A DNA stretch of 64,000 nt from Huiozyma naganishii CBS 8797. Its lineage: Eukaryota > Ascomycota > Saccharomycetes > Saccharomycetales > Saccharomycetaceae. Made by a program: the position numbers and the translations under genes. The stretch is from contig NC_035922.1 in NCBI RefSeq assembly GCF_000348985.1, positions 1,067,604 to 1,131,603 of the forward strand. The letters are read 5' to 3'. Positions 51,656-63,989 of the stretch are shown here, piece by piece (position 1 is the first letter of the stretch; every line of letters begins with the position of its first letter). The notes under the pieces were generated by a model. The model searched no databases, was not told the DNA's origin, and saw only the letters and a program-made list of their open reading frames with translations.

Positions 51656-52201
51656 TTTTTTCTTCCACTCAAATGAACTGCAATTGCCGGTAGTAGTATC
51701 TCTAGTGGTGTTTAATCGTTGCACAGTTCAGTGCTCTCAAGACAAACGGTCCAAACCTTCTAACGCCCCCTCTCTATGTCTCCTTTGTCAATGAACAGAA
51801 CGCAAGGGCAAAAAAATAAAAGAACAAGATATAATAAAAATTTTTAATAGCAGTTCGATGATACATCAAAGATGGTGTTACTTTTACTGTGTTTACTGGT
51901 CTAGCTATGGAGTAATACAAAGTAATGCCGTACAGTATAGTATTTACCGTCAGAGTGTTCTACTTGGCTTGGTGCCCCCCCGGGTTTGCGTTACTTCTTT
52001 TTTTGATAACAGAACCTCCTATTTTGCAAACGAAACACTTTCAAGTAGTGATACTCTGGGGACACACACTCAGGTCTGGGAGGTGCTGACTGGGAATGAC
52101 TCCCGCGACTTCCCTCCTTCGTAGTCAATCGACCGCTGGAACAGGTTTTGATGTCACGTGGAAGGCGATGCCGTAGGGGACCCGGTAGAGACCTGCACAG
52201 G
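51656..52201. other. PTM1 promoter and VPS24 3' flank
   Basis: About 545 bases without a supported gene. In S. cerevisiae NFU1 would lie here; no NifU-like CXXC frame is present. A TCACGTG (Cbf1-type) occurs at about 52153-52159. Confidence 0.5.
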
Positions 52202-52906
52202 TCAGTTCTGCAGGGACTTGAGACGGTCACGCATATCTTGAAGCATTTTGTCCGCCTCCTCTTCGATTTGGCCCTCTGGGATGGGCTGTTCTTGCTGTTG
52301 CTGCTGTTGCGGCGGCGATGCAACGGGCTGTTCTGCAGCGAGCCGGTCTTCTGGAACGGTGCCGACTTTTGAGAATTGCTCGCTGGTGTACTGTTCAACA
52401 ATCTTATTAACCTCCGCGTCTACCTCCTCGTCGAGCTCTGTGTCCTCCCCAACGGACTCCATCGTGTCGTCGACCATCTCGCTGATGATCCCTGCCTTCA
52501 TCAGTTCTTTCTCCAGTTCCACCATCGTGGACTGCAGCTGTGGCAAGTGAACAAGCGAGTTCACCTCATGCATCAGGCTCGCGGACTGCGCCATCTGGTT
52601 CGTGATCGTCCTCATCTTGTACGCTTCCTCGATCTTCATCCCCACGGAGTCCAGCTGCGCCTTAGACGTGTACATCCGCCCGTACTGCTTGTTGATCTGG
52701 TACAGCTCCTTCGCGTACACCTGCACGCTCTTGTAATCCTGCTTCTTAGCGGCCCGCTGGATCAGTTGTTTCGTCTTGCCCTGCAACGCGGAAAGATCCC
52801 GTAGGTTCCGGTCTATCGCCCGACCGTTCTTCCTCAAAACACCCTTGATCCGCCTGTGTTGCTCCTTAGGGTCGGGACCCCATATTGCCCTCTTCATGTA
52901 GTCCAT
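52202..52906 (-). CDS. VPS24: ESCRT-III subunit VPS24
   Basis: 234 residues (224 in S. cerevisiae). It starts MDYMKRAIWGPDPKEQHRRI, the conserved N-terminal amphipathic region, followed by the basic ESCRT-III helical core (AKELYQINKQYGRMYTSKAQ, MAQSASLMHEVNSL, GIISEMVDDTMESVGED). The acidic C-terminal half ends in a MIM1-type helix EADKMLQDMRDRLKSLQ for Vps4 binding. A Pro/Gln insertion (SPPQQQQQQEQPIP) near residue 205 lengthens the linker. Vps24 caps and remodels Snf7 polymers during multivesicular body formation. Confidence 0.95.
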   Translation of the reverse strand: MDYMKRAIWGPDPKEQHRRIKGVLRKNGRAIDRNLRDLSALQGKTKQLIQRAAKKQDYKSVQVYAKELYQINKQYGRMYTSKAQLDSVGMKIEEAYKMRTITNQMAQSASLMHEVNSLVHLPQLQSTMVELEKELMKAGIISEMVDDTMESVGEDTELDEEVDAEVNKIVEQYTSEQFSKVGTVPEDRLAAEQPVASPPQQQQQQEQPIPEGQIEEEADKMLQDMRDRLKSLQN

Positions 52907-53096
52907 GCCGCACCACTCCGTGTCCGTCTACGTGTATGAGTAGACCGCACCGTATACATCCCTGTTTTGCTTTAATGATTACATACACTGAATTCAATTC
53001 CTTCAAGAAATATCCAACATTGGTTATTTGCTTTCAAGTAATAGTAGTACATGGGGGGGGAGATACAAGTCAATTACGGCAATATACATACCCTCA

Positions 53097-53951
53097 TCAG
53101 GATGCGGAGCGCAGTATGGACCGTTTACTTATACTGTCGTCCCCAGCCACGTGTAGCGGGATCTTGGTGCTGGTGCTGGTGGCCCGTCGGTTCGAGTCCG
53201 ACGTTCCCTGTGGAGCTCGGTCCTCCCCACCGAGATCCTTCTGCAGTTTGAGTAGTTCCTGTTGCAACGACGTCTTCCTCCTATCGTTTTCCCTCTTGAC
53301 TTTCACTTTCTGCCTGTACTCCATGACGGCGTCCTCTAACTGTTTCAATTCTTCCGTTTCTCTCACTATAATATCTTGCTCCGAGGGTGCACGGTCCGTA
53401 GTCGCAGGTGCGTGGTGTTCTCCAGGTTGTAACCGCGACAGTACGTCGTATATCTTATCCATTTTCGCGGTCAGCACATCTGGATCCTGCCCCTGGTCTC
53501 TCTCCGCACCGTTGCCTCCACCACCAGCGGTTCTCTTGTTGATATGTATACGGTCCGGTTCCCTATGGTCCGGTTCCCTATGGTCCGGCTCCCTACGATC
53601 CAACTCCCTGTCTCGAACGCGCAATGCGGCGACCTCCTCGAGCAAATCGTCCCGCTCCGCTTTGTACCGCTGCGACACGTCCACATATTTCTTCAGTTTC
53701 CCCCGTAGCGTGTCCGTCAGCGCAGTCAACCGCATGATGTCCTGCTGTCTCTCGTTCAGATTCCTATTCAAAGCCTTCACCTCTGCCAACAGCTCCTCAA
53801 AGGTCTTCGCGGACTCCCTGTACTCTCTTGGGATCAACCTGTCCCTGTCGTCCCTGTACTTGTTCCGCAGCGGTCTCTCCCCAAAGTAGTACTTGTCCCC
53901 ATCCATGGCGTTGAACGAACTGTATCTCTTTGGCGTGGGCGACGCGTTCAT
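53097..53951 (-). CDS. SPC42: Spindle pole body central plaque protein SPC42
   Basis: 284 residues, clearly shorter than 363 in S. cerevisiae. The N-terminus MNASPTPKRYSSFNAMDG matches the conserved Spc42 start. The main coiled coil spans about residues 55-130 (ALNRNLNERQQDIMRLTAL and following heptads). A second, shorter coiled coil near 215-255 has ETEELKQLEDAVMEYRQKVK. Between them lies a tandem charged repeat (REPDH units, residues about 138-152). Spc42 forms the crystalline central layer of the spindle pole body and binds Spc110 and Spc29. Synteny with VPS24 and PHD1 supports the call. Confidence 0.9.
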   Translation of the reverse strand: MNASPTPKRYSSFNAMDGDKYYFGERPLRNKYRDDRDRLIPREYRESAKTFEELLAEVKALNRNLNERQQDIMRLTALTDTLRGKLKKYVDVSQRYKAERDDLLEEVAALRVRDRELDRREPDHREPDHREPDRIHINKRTAGGGGNGAERDQGQDPDVLTAKMDKIYDVLSRLQPGEHHAPATTDRAPSEQDIIVRETEELKQLEDAVMEYRQKVKVKRENDRRKTSLQQELLKLQKDLGGEDRAPQGTSDSNRRATSTSTKIPLHVAGDDSISKRSILRSAS

Positions 53952-54170
53952 CTGACAGATGGTGTGCTTGTCCCGTCCACGATCTCATCGTCTTTGTGTT
54001 TCGTGTGTGTTTTGGTATTTAAATATATTGAAATATCAACTCTTTTGGCATCGCGTAAAGTGGTGGGTTACATACAGTAAGGAGTGAGGAGGAGGGGGTC
54101 GGGTCGTTATGCGCTGGTGAAAACAGCAGTAGTGTTACAATATTTACACGTGCACTTCTTGGGGACACTT

Positions 54171-55194
54171 CTATGTCATGAGTACCGAGATCGTTGTCTT
54201 GTCCGTTCCCTCAGCGGTCTCCTTCTTGTCGCTGGGCACCCCCCTCGGTTGCACTTGCGTGACTGGTGATTCCGGTGCCGGTGTGTTCAAAGCGGGCATA
54301 CGGATCGGGGGCAATGCTGCGTTGCGTGCTGTGAACTGTTCGTATTCTGTTGTCGGGCCTGTTTGTGGGAACTGAATCCCCGGTAGCGTTGTACTATTTT
54401 GCGTGACACCTGTATCCGGGCCCGAGGCCGCGGCCGCGGCACTTGCACCGTGCATCTGCGGGGCTATATACGTCGGCGTCATCTGTTTCAGCAGACCCTT
54501 GATGTCCTTGACGAACAACGGGTACAAGAGGTCGAAGATCTTCTCCCGTTCTGCGATGAGGTACGCTCGCTCGAAGGGGATCCACACGCCCTTGAGGTGC
54601 ATGGACCCTATTTTCACCACGGTACGCACTTTCTCGCCCCTCAGGATCCCGTCCCTGCCGCCCCCTCGTCATCTTCGTCACGTTCAACAACTTCGTGCCG
54701 TTGATCATATCGTTATCTGCCCTCCTCACCACGGAGACACCGTTGGCTTCCACTTGGTAACAGAGTGTCCTCTCGTCCTCCCACATCGTCGTGATCATCC
54801 TCGGGTTGGCCAAGTGACCGTCACCAGTGCCACGCCGAGCCTTCCTCGGGACAGGTTGTGGACCACTACTTGTGTTGCTGTTGCTCCTCGAGGCGGGCTG
54901 AGCGGGCGGTGACATCGCCAGAGGTTGAATGGGCCTCAGCATCTGTGGCAGCGGCGCGAGATGCTGTGCTGGTGCCAATTGAGGTAACGGAGCCTGTTGC
55001 GGCATCTGCACCATTGCAGGCTGGTAATAGTAGTAGTACCCGGCCTGGCTAGTCCTGCTGAGCATCGGTTGCGGCACCATATACTGTTGCTGCGGGAAAT
55101 ACCCACTTTGACCCAGCACCTCATTGCTGCTGCTGCTGTTACTATTACTGCTGCCCGTTCTGCTTATCTGCGTGCCTTGACCGTAGCCCGGCAT
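54171..55194 (-). CDS. PHD1: APSES transcription factor PHD1, interrupted by a frameshift
   Basis: Two overlapping frames make one gene: 55194 down to about 54655 and about 54655 down to 54171. The first holds a Gln/Pro-rich N-terminus and the start of the APSES domain ([39 protein letters not shown]); the second holds the rest ([36 protein letters not shown]). The junction falls at CGGCAGGG (54652-54660 in reverse): one extra base there breaks the invariant RGRRDGIL. Without it the protein would be about 340 residues (366 in S. cerevisiae). Phd1 promotes pseudohyphal growth. A sequence error is the simplest explanation, though a real lesion would leave a truncated factor. The neighbour SPC42 favours PHD1 over the paralogue SOK2. 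Confidence 0.88.
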
Positions 55195-57905
<2,711 letters not shown>

Positions 57906-58100
57906 GGAGGTGCATGATACAGCACTCCCCCCCTCCCCTTCCCACGTTACGCTTGCTACTGAAATGTCCTTGTAAATAGACAACACAAGTATAATATGAA
58001 ATAAAGCTACGTACATATAACCTATACTTTATGTACGTTACTGGACCGTGTCTATCTTTGCACGCATCCTTTTTTGTGCGTTGTTTCCAGTCCACTTTCT

Positions 58101-59618
58101 CTACTTGCCGCCCATGGCAGAACGCTTCTTTTCCAACATCCTAGATCTCTCAAAATACAAGTTTGGATGGTCAATCAAAGTCCCCTCGGCGACATCCGCG
58201 CCCTTATGCGTAAACTCAAACACTTTCGTGTTCGCTAAAATGTAATCCCCCTTTTCAGAAAGGTCCAAGACACTGGTTATCTGTTGTTGTGTCAGATTCA
58301 TCGCCTGTAACTCAGAGGTTAGCCGCTCGCTGCTCCAATCCCTGAAGGGACACCCGTGGTAATCGCCCCTCCCGGGCCGAGGTTTCGACAAAATAGTACG
58401 ACAATCCCAGGGCCGGTAATTGATCCTATTACCTTCCAGCCCATAACTGTGCCTGAAATTGTACCTGTACTCTTTATTGAATTTATCCTCGCTGATATGG
58501 CCACCTTGGACAAATGCCTTTGTCCAAAACTTCAGCGACTCGTCCGCGCTCAACCCGATACCCTTCAAAAAAAGGGTCAACTGTTGTCGACCATAGTAAC
58601 GCAAATGGTGGTTCTGCTTCAAACCCTGCATCAGGTTTCTCACGGACAATGGGTAATGCTTGCTGATCTCGGGGGACCACACGGACTCTGCATTGATCTC
58701 GTCGTCGTCGTTGTTTCCGTACCCGTTTGCGCCCTTGCTGTTGTTGTAATCAGACACCGTGTAACCGGAGGACAAGTGGTTCAAGATCGGAACCAGCCTG
58801 TCGTCCTCATTCAGTCTCGGCAGGAATTGGAAAGTCCTCATCAGTTCATCGTTCAAACGTTGTGAGAACTCAGAAGAGATCATCGTCACTTGTTGGAAAT
58901 GGGGCAAGTACGCATACCCATTTTTTATAAACACCTGTCTGTTCCCCAACAGCTCGATGACATTCTCAAAGGGCAACTTTATGAATCTCTCCTGTTGAAA
59001 GTACGCCTGCTTTTGTTGTTCATCTGAGATATTCATTTGGAACTGGAGTAGCGGGGATATTGTTTGGTACAGTTCTTTGGACAGGGTACGTTTCTCCTCC
59101 TCTGTGATGGACTGCGAAGTGGACAAGTGCAAGGACTGCACGAATTTCACTTGGTCTGTGGAGGTCAACATCCCAAATCTAATCTTGAACAGGAGCGTCT
59201 CTGAGCGGACGAATTTGTCTCTGAGCTCTTTCTTCCGGCAAAAGCACAGCCTCAAGATGTAATGCGATATGTAGTCCTTTCTCATATCAGCAACATTATC
59301 GGTCCCGAGAGGCAACAGCTTGTGCAAAAGAGGTTTCATGAGAGACTCCATCTCCTTCAAACTGTAGTTTCTTGAGACGAACGCCTCAATCTCAAGCAGC
59401 ACTTTCAGCCTGTCTATAGCCCACGTCTCAAAATGCTCCAACGTAATCTCCCCAAGGGGCCGCTCATGGTAAAAGGACAGTTTCCCAGTATAAAGTCGTT
59501 CCAACTGTCTTTGCTCTTGCTCCGGTCTGCTGCTGGCCGTTAGCGAGTCATTGCTACCTTCCTCGGCAGAGCCGAAATTCCTCCTAGAGGAAATCCTCTT
59601 CTTCGTCTGTCTAAACAT
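58101..59618 (-). CDS. PRI2: DNA primase large subunit PRI2, with two iron-sulfur ligand positions changed
   Basis: 505 residues (528 in S. cerevisiae). The N-terminal helical domain is conserved (LSFYHERPLGEITLEHFETW), and the C-terminal domain has NHHLRYYGRQQLTLFLKGIG, FNKEYRYNFRHSYGLEGNRI and PRPGRGDYHGCPFRDWS. Primase large subunits bind a [4Fe-4S] cluster through four Cys (336, 417, 434, 474 in S. cerevisiae, from memory). Here the equivalents by exact spacing (81, 17, 40 residues) are Ser325, Cys406, Cys423 and Asn463, so two ligands are missing. Codons read TCC (58646-58644) and AAC (58232-58230). With Pri1 and Pol1/Pol12 it starts Okazaki fragments. Divergent from DCW1 as on chromosome XI. 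Confidence 0.95.
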   Translation of the reverse strand: MFRQTKKRISSRRNFGSAEEGSNDSLTASSRPEQEQRQLERLYTGKLSFYHERPLGEITLEHFETWAIDRLKVLLEIEAFVSRNYSLKEMESLMKPLLHKLLPLGTDNVADMRKDYISHYILRLCFCRKKELRDKFVRSETLLFKIRFGMLTSTDQVKFVQSLHLSTSQSITEEEKRTLSKELYQTISPLLQFQMNISDEQQKQAYFQQERFIKLPFENVIELLGNRQVFIKNGYAYLPHFQQVTMISSEFSQRLNDELMRTFQFLPRLNEDDRLVPILNHLSSGYTVSDYNNSKGANGYGNNDDDEINAESVWSPEISKHYPLSVRNLMQGLKQNHHLRYYGRQQLTLFLKGIGLSADESLKFWTKAFVQGGHISEDKFNKEYRYNFRHSYGLEGNRINYRPWDCRTILSKPRPGRGDYHGCPFRDWSSERLTSELQAMNLTQQQITSVLDLSEKGDYILANTKVFEFTHKGADVAEGTLIDHPNLYFERSRMLEKKRSAMGGK

Positions 59619-60357
59619 TTGTGTGTGCTCCCTCTTCTGCTTTTACACCAGACAAACTCGTTATTGTAGTATCGAACTCTGGCTTGCTTTGCGTAAAGTG
59701 TCACTCATCTACGTAGAACGCGTTAATTGATTCATCTCTTGATTTATTTTTATTTTTTCGTGTTTGTTTTCACACCTTCGCTAGTAGCTTCCATTAACAA
59801 ACAAATACCGTGAACGGCAGCCGTCAGCGAGACTCGCTAAACTACTGCCTTTAACATACACTGTTTAAATACGGAAACCAACAGCGAGGATCGGTGGGGC
59901 ACTTTTTCCCCAACCCCCAGACCATGTCCCAAAAAGGAAACTGTAAAAAAGCCTACCGTTACCCGGCCACAGCTCAAGGTTTCGAGGTTTTCCGATCATC
60001 TTCTCGTTCTTTTTTTTTAGAACAGTGAGTAGTTTAGTCGTCGCGCCTCGGTATACAGTACAGGAGCCTGTAAGAGACGAAGAGTACGTTTGTTGAAGTG
60101 ATCGAGGGGTTTTGCTTGTGTTTCCATCTGCGTGTACTTGCAAATCTCGGTTGTTTACTCGCTTTCTAGTTGCTTTGACGCTGAAACGACAGAAATAGCA
60201 TACGGAAAGAAAAAGAGCTGGCTTAGACGTTACTTCTCTTCTGTGTTTCTCTCCCTGGCTCTCTAAATCGGAACAGGTTATACTCTCGAGGAGATACTAG
60301 TTGCTAGACTGCTCTGTTTGTTTTTTTTGATTCCGCATTTTCTCACTTCTCTAGTCG
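59619..60357. promoter_or_regulatory. Divergent PRI2/DCW1 promoter region
   Basis: About 740 bases. A TTACCCG Reb1-type site is at 59959-59965. T-rich tracts lie near 59745-59765 and 60008-60018. I looked for the MCB core ACGCGT, expected for a G1/S replication gene, upstream of PRI2; AACGCGTT occurs at 59718-59725 and contains it. Confidence 0.5.
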
Positions 60358-61735
60358 ATGCAGTTTTCCAGTTGTAAGATGGGGACGAGTACCGTCTCGG
60401 TGCTGTTGGCGTTGAGTGCGGTCGTCTCCAAAGTTGCCGCGTTGGATATAGACTTGGACAATTTGGACTCGATAAGGAATGCTACCTCGCTGATCGCGTA
60501 CGGTTTGATGGACTACTACACCGGTGAACAGTATGGGAAAACGGTGGGTATGTTCGCTGATCCGTACTACTGGTGGGAAGCCGGTGGTGCATGGGGGTCC
60601 ATGCTAGATTACTCGTGGTTTATGGATAACGACACGTATGACTCCCAGATCATGAGCGCAATGCTGCACCAGACCGGTGAGCACAACAACTACATCCCGT
60701 TGAATCAATCGACCACGGAAGGTAACGATGATCAAGCTTTTTGGGGGATCGCAGCGATGACCGCAGCGGAAAGAAATTTCACAAACCCACCCGAGGATAA
60801 ACCACAGTGGTTGTACTTGGCGCAGGCCGTTTTCAACACCATGGCACTTCGTTGGGATACGGAGTCCTGCGGCGGTGGGTTAAGATGGCAGATTTTCAAC
60901 TGGAACTCTGGTTACGATTACAAAAATACAGTCTCCAACGGTGCCCTGTTCCACATGGCATCAAGATTGGCAAGGTACACAGGGAATCAAAGTTACGTCG
61001 ATTGGGCGGAAAAAGTTTACGATTGGATGTGGGACGTCCACGTCATCTCTAATAGCACGTACATGTTTGTGTACGACGGTGTGGATGCAAACGACAACTG
61101 TAGCACAGTGACACAATACCAATGGACGTACAACCATGGGCTGTTGCTGGCCGGGTCCGCCTACTTGTACAACTTCACTGGTGACGAAGTTTGGCATAAC
61201 AGAACGAAAAAACTGGTGACCGCAGCGCAAGTGTTTTTCAACTCCACCACCGGTATAATGTACGAGGCTGCTTGTCAAGCAGCATTGACTTGTAACAACG
61301 ATCAACGGTCCTTCAAGGCATACTTCTCCCGTTTCTTGGGGTTGACTGCCCAGTTGGTCCCCGAGACGAGAACGCAGATCATGGGCTGGTTGAACACTTC
61401 GGCCGTTGCAGCTGGTAAATCGTGCAGCGGTGGTTACGATGGTCATACCTGTGGGTTGAACTGGTTCAAGGATGGCTGGGATGGGATGTACGGTCTCGGT
61501 GAGCAAATGTCTGCCTTGGAGTGTATTCTGAACACGAGAGCACTTATGAAACCGGCCCCTTACACTGCAACCAATGGTGGTTCGTCTAAGGGGGAGTCCA
61601 GCCGCTGGTACGGAAGCATACCCAACCAACTTGTCCCCATTGCATATCACAAAAGGGTCTCGGGCAGGTGCCGGTATCATCACTGCCATCATCGGTATTT
61701 CAATCGTATCGTGTGCATTGTGGCTAGTGTTCTAA
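60358..61735 (+). CDS. DCW1: GPI-anchored mannosidase-like cell-wall protein DCW1, frameshifted near the C-terminus
   Basis: A GH76-family protein. A signal peptide (STVSVLLALSAVVSKVAA) precedes the catalytic domain with YGLMDYYTGEQYGKTVGMF, DPYYWWEAGGAWG, and TTEGNDDQAFWGIAAMT, the paired acidic residues of GH76. The uninterrupted frame ends at 61749 with a His/Arg-rich tail unlike the family. If one G is removed from the G5 run at 61590-61594, the other frame gives a proper GPI-attachment tail ending in hydrophobic residues (AGIITAIIGISIVSCALWLV) and a stop at 61733-61735; length would then be about 451-458 residues (449 in S. cerevisiae). Dcw1 and its homologue Dfg5 are thought to transfer GPI proteins to wall glucan. 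The start could be either ATG (60358 or 60379). Confidence 0.9.
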
Positions 61736-61991
61736 GAAAACAAGAATGAAATAGAGTGGGAGAGGCGAACATGGCAACAACCACGAACACCATATTTGCC
61801 TTTGCACTTTGTTCTTTTCTTTTAAAATGAACTATTGTACGTTATTAACACTATCCTTAAATACTCTTATACTTTCTTTTTCTGTCAACATCCTTATTGT
61901 ATTTACTATTACGTATCTGTTATCTGGAGAGTTGCTCCCTCTTCTTCTTTCACTCTCTCTTTTCCTTGCTGCTTCAAAGTCACAGACTTTT

Positions 61992-63461
61992 CTAACAAGC
62001 CAATTTCAAGTAATCCGCGCCTCCATTGACAACAATCTCCTTATCGAACCATTTCTTACCGATCTCAGCAATAAATTCGTAATCCTGGGCACTGAAACAG
62101 TCCAGAGTCAGTTCTTTCATTTCCTGTGGTAGTATAACGACCCCATCGCCTATGGCGGGGTCCACACTCTGCGTTGCGATAATTGATTGCAAGGTGTTGT
62201 ATATATGTGCCGTTTTGTCGTAGAAATAACCTTGGACGGACTTTGCTAGGAGGACGTCTGCATTCGCATTGAAGTCGTCTACATCCACGGACGTATCCGG
62301 GAGACACACATTGTCTGCGGTGATATGGAAGAACGGTTGAACGTATCCGACAGTACCAAAAAAATACGCCGTGTCGACAAGATATTGGTACCAAGATACA
62401 GGTTCCACTAGCAGTTGGTATTTAAATCTGTCCAGATTAGTTATTCCCTCCCTCAGTACCGTGTTCAACATGAGTTCGTATAATTCCAGCTCGTATGGTG
62501 TGGCACGGATCTGCTTCCCCTTGTTGTCCAAGATTTTCAACTTCTTGCTCTCATCGACAACGTCGCAGTTCAATTCGTCCTCTTCATCGTCAATCCATAT
62601 GGAATTTACCCTCAGCACTTTGTCATAGATCTCGTGTTTGTATGGGAGCAACTCATCGCTTGTGCAGGCGATGTAACCCCTGCCACGCTTAGCCTGAAGG
62701 ATACTCTTCATGTTTTCCAGGTCGGCAGTACCGATGGTGTACAATAATAAGGGTGATTTCGTCTTGCTCCCCAGTTTACAACTCTGAGAGATCAGTGAGA
62801 GACAGTAGCATAAAGCGTTAACGGTACCTATACGGTCTCCTGACGGGTTCAAGATCAATATCCTTTCATTCAGTAGACAAGATTTCCAGAGTGTGAAAAT
62901 CAGGGGCCCCAGTCTCTTGATCCAGTGGTACAAGTAATGAATCATTGGAATCTGACTCTCTACCCCCAATTCTAACGTAGTAATATCTTTGTCCCTAGCA
63001 TGGCTCTCGTAGAAATCCTTGAATGAGTCTGTATTCTTCACATCGTTGGCTGTAAACCAAGCGTTCAACAAAGATTCCAGCTTGTTGATATAGTAGTGTC
63101 CATACTCTGTAAACGGTCCCTGTTTTGTCCCCCGCTCGCTGTCGTACTCGACGTCGAGTATCACCCCTAGGGAATACATGTGCACTTTGCTCCTATCGAG
63201 TTGTTTTCCATCGGCCATAATATCGAACCCGTTCTGCTTGTAGAACGCAACCCCGAGATAGTACTTCCCCTCTGTATTGTCCTTTGCAACGAAACTGATC
63301 GAGTCGTCCGTCACGTCGTGGATCCCGGACGGCATCGATTTGAACTCGAGACTGGCAAAGGGCGAGCAATCGACGGACCACTCGACGACGTTACCACGCC
63401 TCATATCGAATTTACTCAGAAACACTCCGCGAAGCGGCACAACCGGTTTACTGTTCGTCAT
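61992..63461 (-). CDS. ANR2: DENN/AVL9-related protein ANR2 (YKL047W)
   Basis: 489 residues (about 516 in S. cerevisiae). It opens with VPLRGVFLSKFDMRRGNVVEWS, the longin-like start typical of the AVL9/DENND11 group, followed by YLGVAFYKQNGFDIM and MYSLGVILDVEYD. A middle part (GPLIFTLWKSCLLNERILIL) matches the DENN core where the family binds Rab-like GTPases. No transmembrane segment. It probably acts in vesicle traffic, but a precise role is not established. Neighbour DCW1 supports orthology with YKL047W. Confidence 0.85.
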   Translation of the reverse strand: MTNSKPVVPLRGVFLSKFDMRRGNVVEWSVDCSPFASLEFKSMPSGIHDVTDDSISFVAKDNTEGKYYLGVAFYKQNGFDIMADGKQLDRSKVHMYSLGVILDVEYDSERGTKQGPFTEYGHYYINKLESLLNAWFTANDVKNTDSFKDFYESHARDKDITTLELGVESQIPMIHYLYHWIKRLGPLIFTLWKSCLLNERILILNPSGDRIGTVNALCYCLSLISQSCKLGSKTKSPLLLYTIGTADLENMKSILQAKRGRGYIACTSDELLPYKHEIYDKVLRVNSIWIDDEEDELNCDVVDESKKLKILDNKGKQIRATPYELELYELMLNTVLREGITNLDRFKYQLLVEPVSWYQYLVDTAYFFGTVGYVQPFFHITADNVCLPDTSVDVDDFNANADVLLAKSVQGYFYDKTAHIYNTLQSIIATQSVDPAIGDGVVILPQEMKELTLDCFSAQDYEFIAEIGKKWFDKEIVVNGGADYLKLAC

Positions 63462-63648
63462 CTATGTTGTTATTCCTGGATGGTTTTGAAGGTTTCTGAG
63501 CCAAACTTCTTATCTGGTTGCGATATCATTTACTTCTTCAGTACGTGCACTTTTGAACAAAATTTTCGTCAATTTTTACACCTTATTTGTGTGTGCTGTG
63601 CCCTCAGTCCCTTGCGATGCACCCCATTAGCAGTCGCGTGTCGCCCTG

Positions 63649-63989
63649 ATGGTCGAGACGGGTTCTGGGAGGAGCATTGGACGGGACATCGATGCGTTGG
63701 TGGGCGGTCTGCAAGAGTTCGTCGACACGCGGTCCGTAGAGGCGATTTCCACGTTCAACGAGCGGACAGAGTCCAACGAGTTGTTGCGAGGGAGATCACC
63801 AGTTCAGTACAATTGAAGGACTCTGCGGAGTTGGAACGGGTCCAAATGTTGAAGGAGCAGTACTCGCAACGGATTGGTGAGCTGGAATTGCAATTGGACT
63901 CGATGGAACGGCTATGCGGTGAAATGGAGGAATTCCTAGAGGAGCTCAACTTGAAACGGCAGCAAAGGAAGCCCGCTGGTGGGACCTGA
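63649..63989 (+). CDS. BLI1: BLOC-1 subunit BLI1-like coiled-coil protein, frameshifted
   Basis: An ATG at 63649 opens a frame to about 63790 (GRDIDALVGGLQEFVDTRSV, TFNERTESNELLR). Coding sense then continues in another frame to a TGA at 63987-63989 (QLKDSAELERVQMLKEQYSQ, ERLCGEMEEFLEELNLK). Adding one base to the G3 run at 63790-63792 joins them into 113 residues, the length of S. cerevisiae Bli1, and the two proteins then align without gaps around SNE...LKD..EL and ER...E.EEF. It is predicted to be all coiled coil. Bli1 is part of the yeast BLOC-1 complex on endosomes, which controls Rab5 (Vps21) through Msb3. In S. cerevisiae it lies further along chromosome XI. The assignment relies on a remembered sequence. 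Confidence 0.62.

Noticed and set aside
53170..53215. tRNA-like T-arm (GTCGG, TTCGAGT, CCGAC) on the plus strand
   Set aside because: It forms a good stem-loop with a B-box, but no A box, anticodon arm or acceptor stem surrounds it, and it lies inside the conserved SPC42 reading frame on the other strand.
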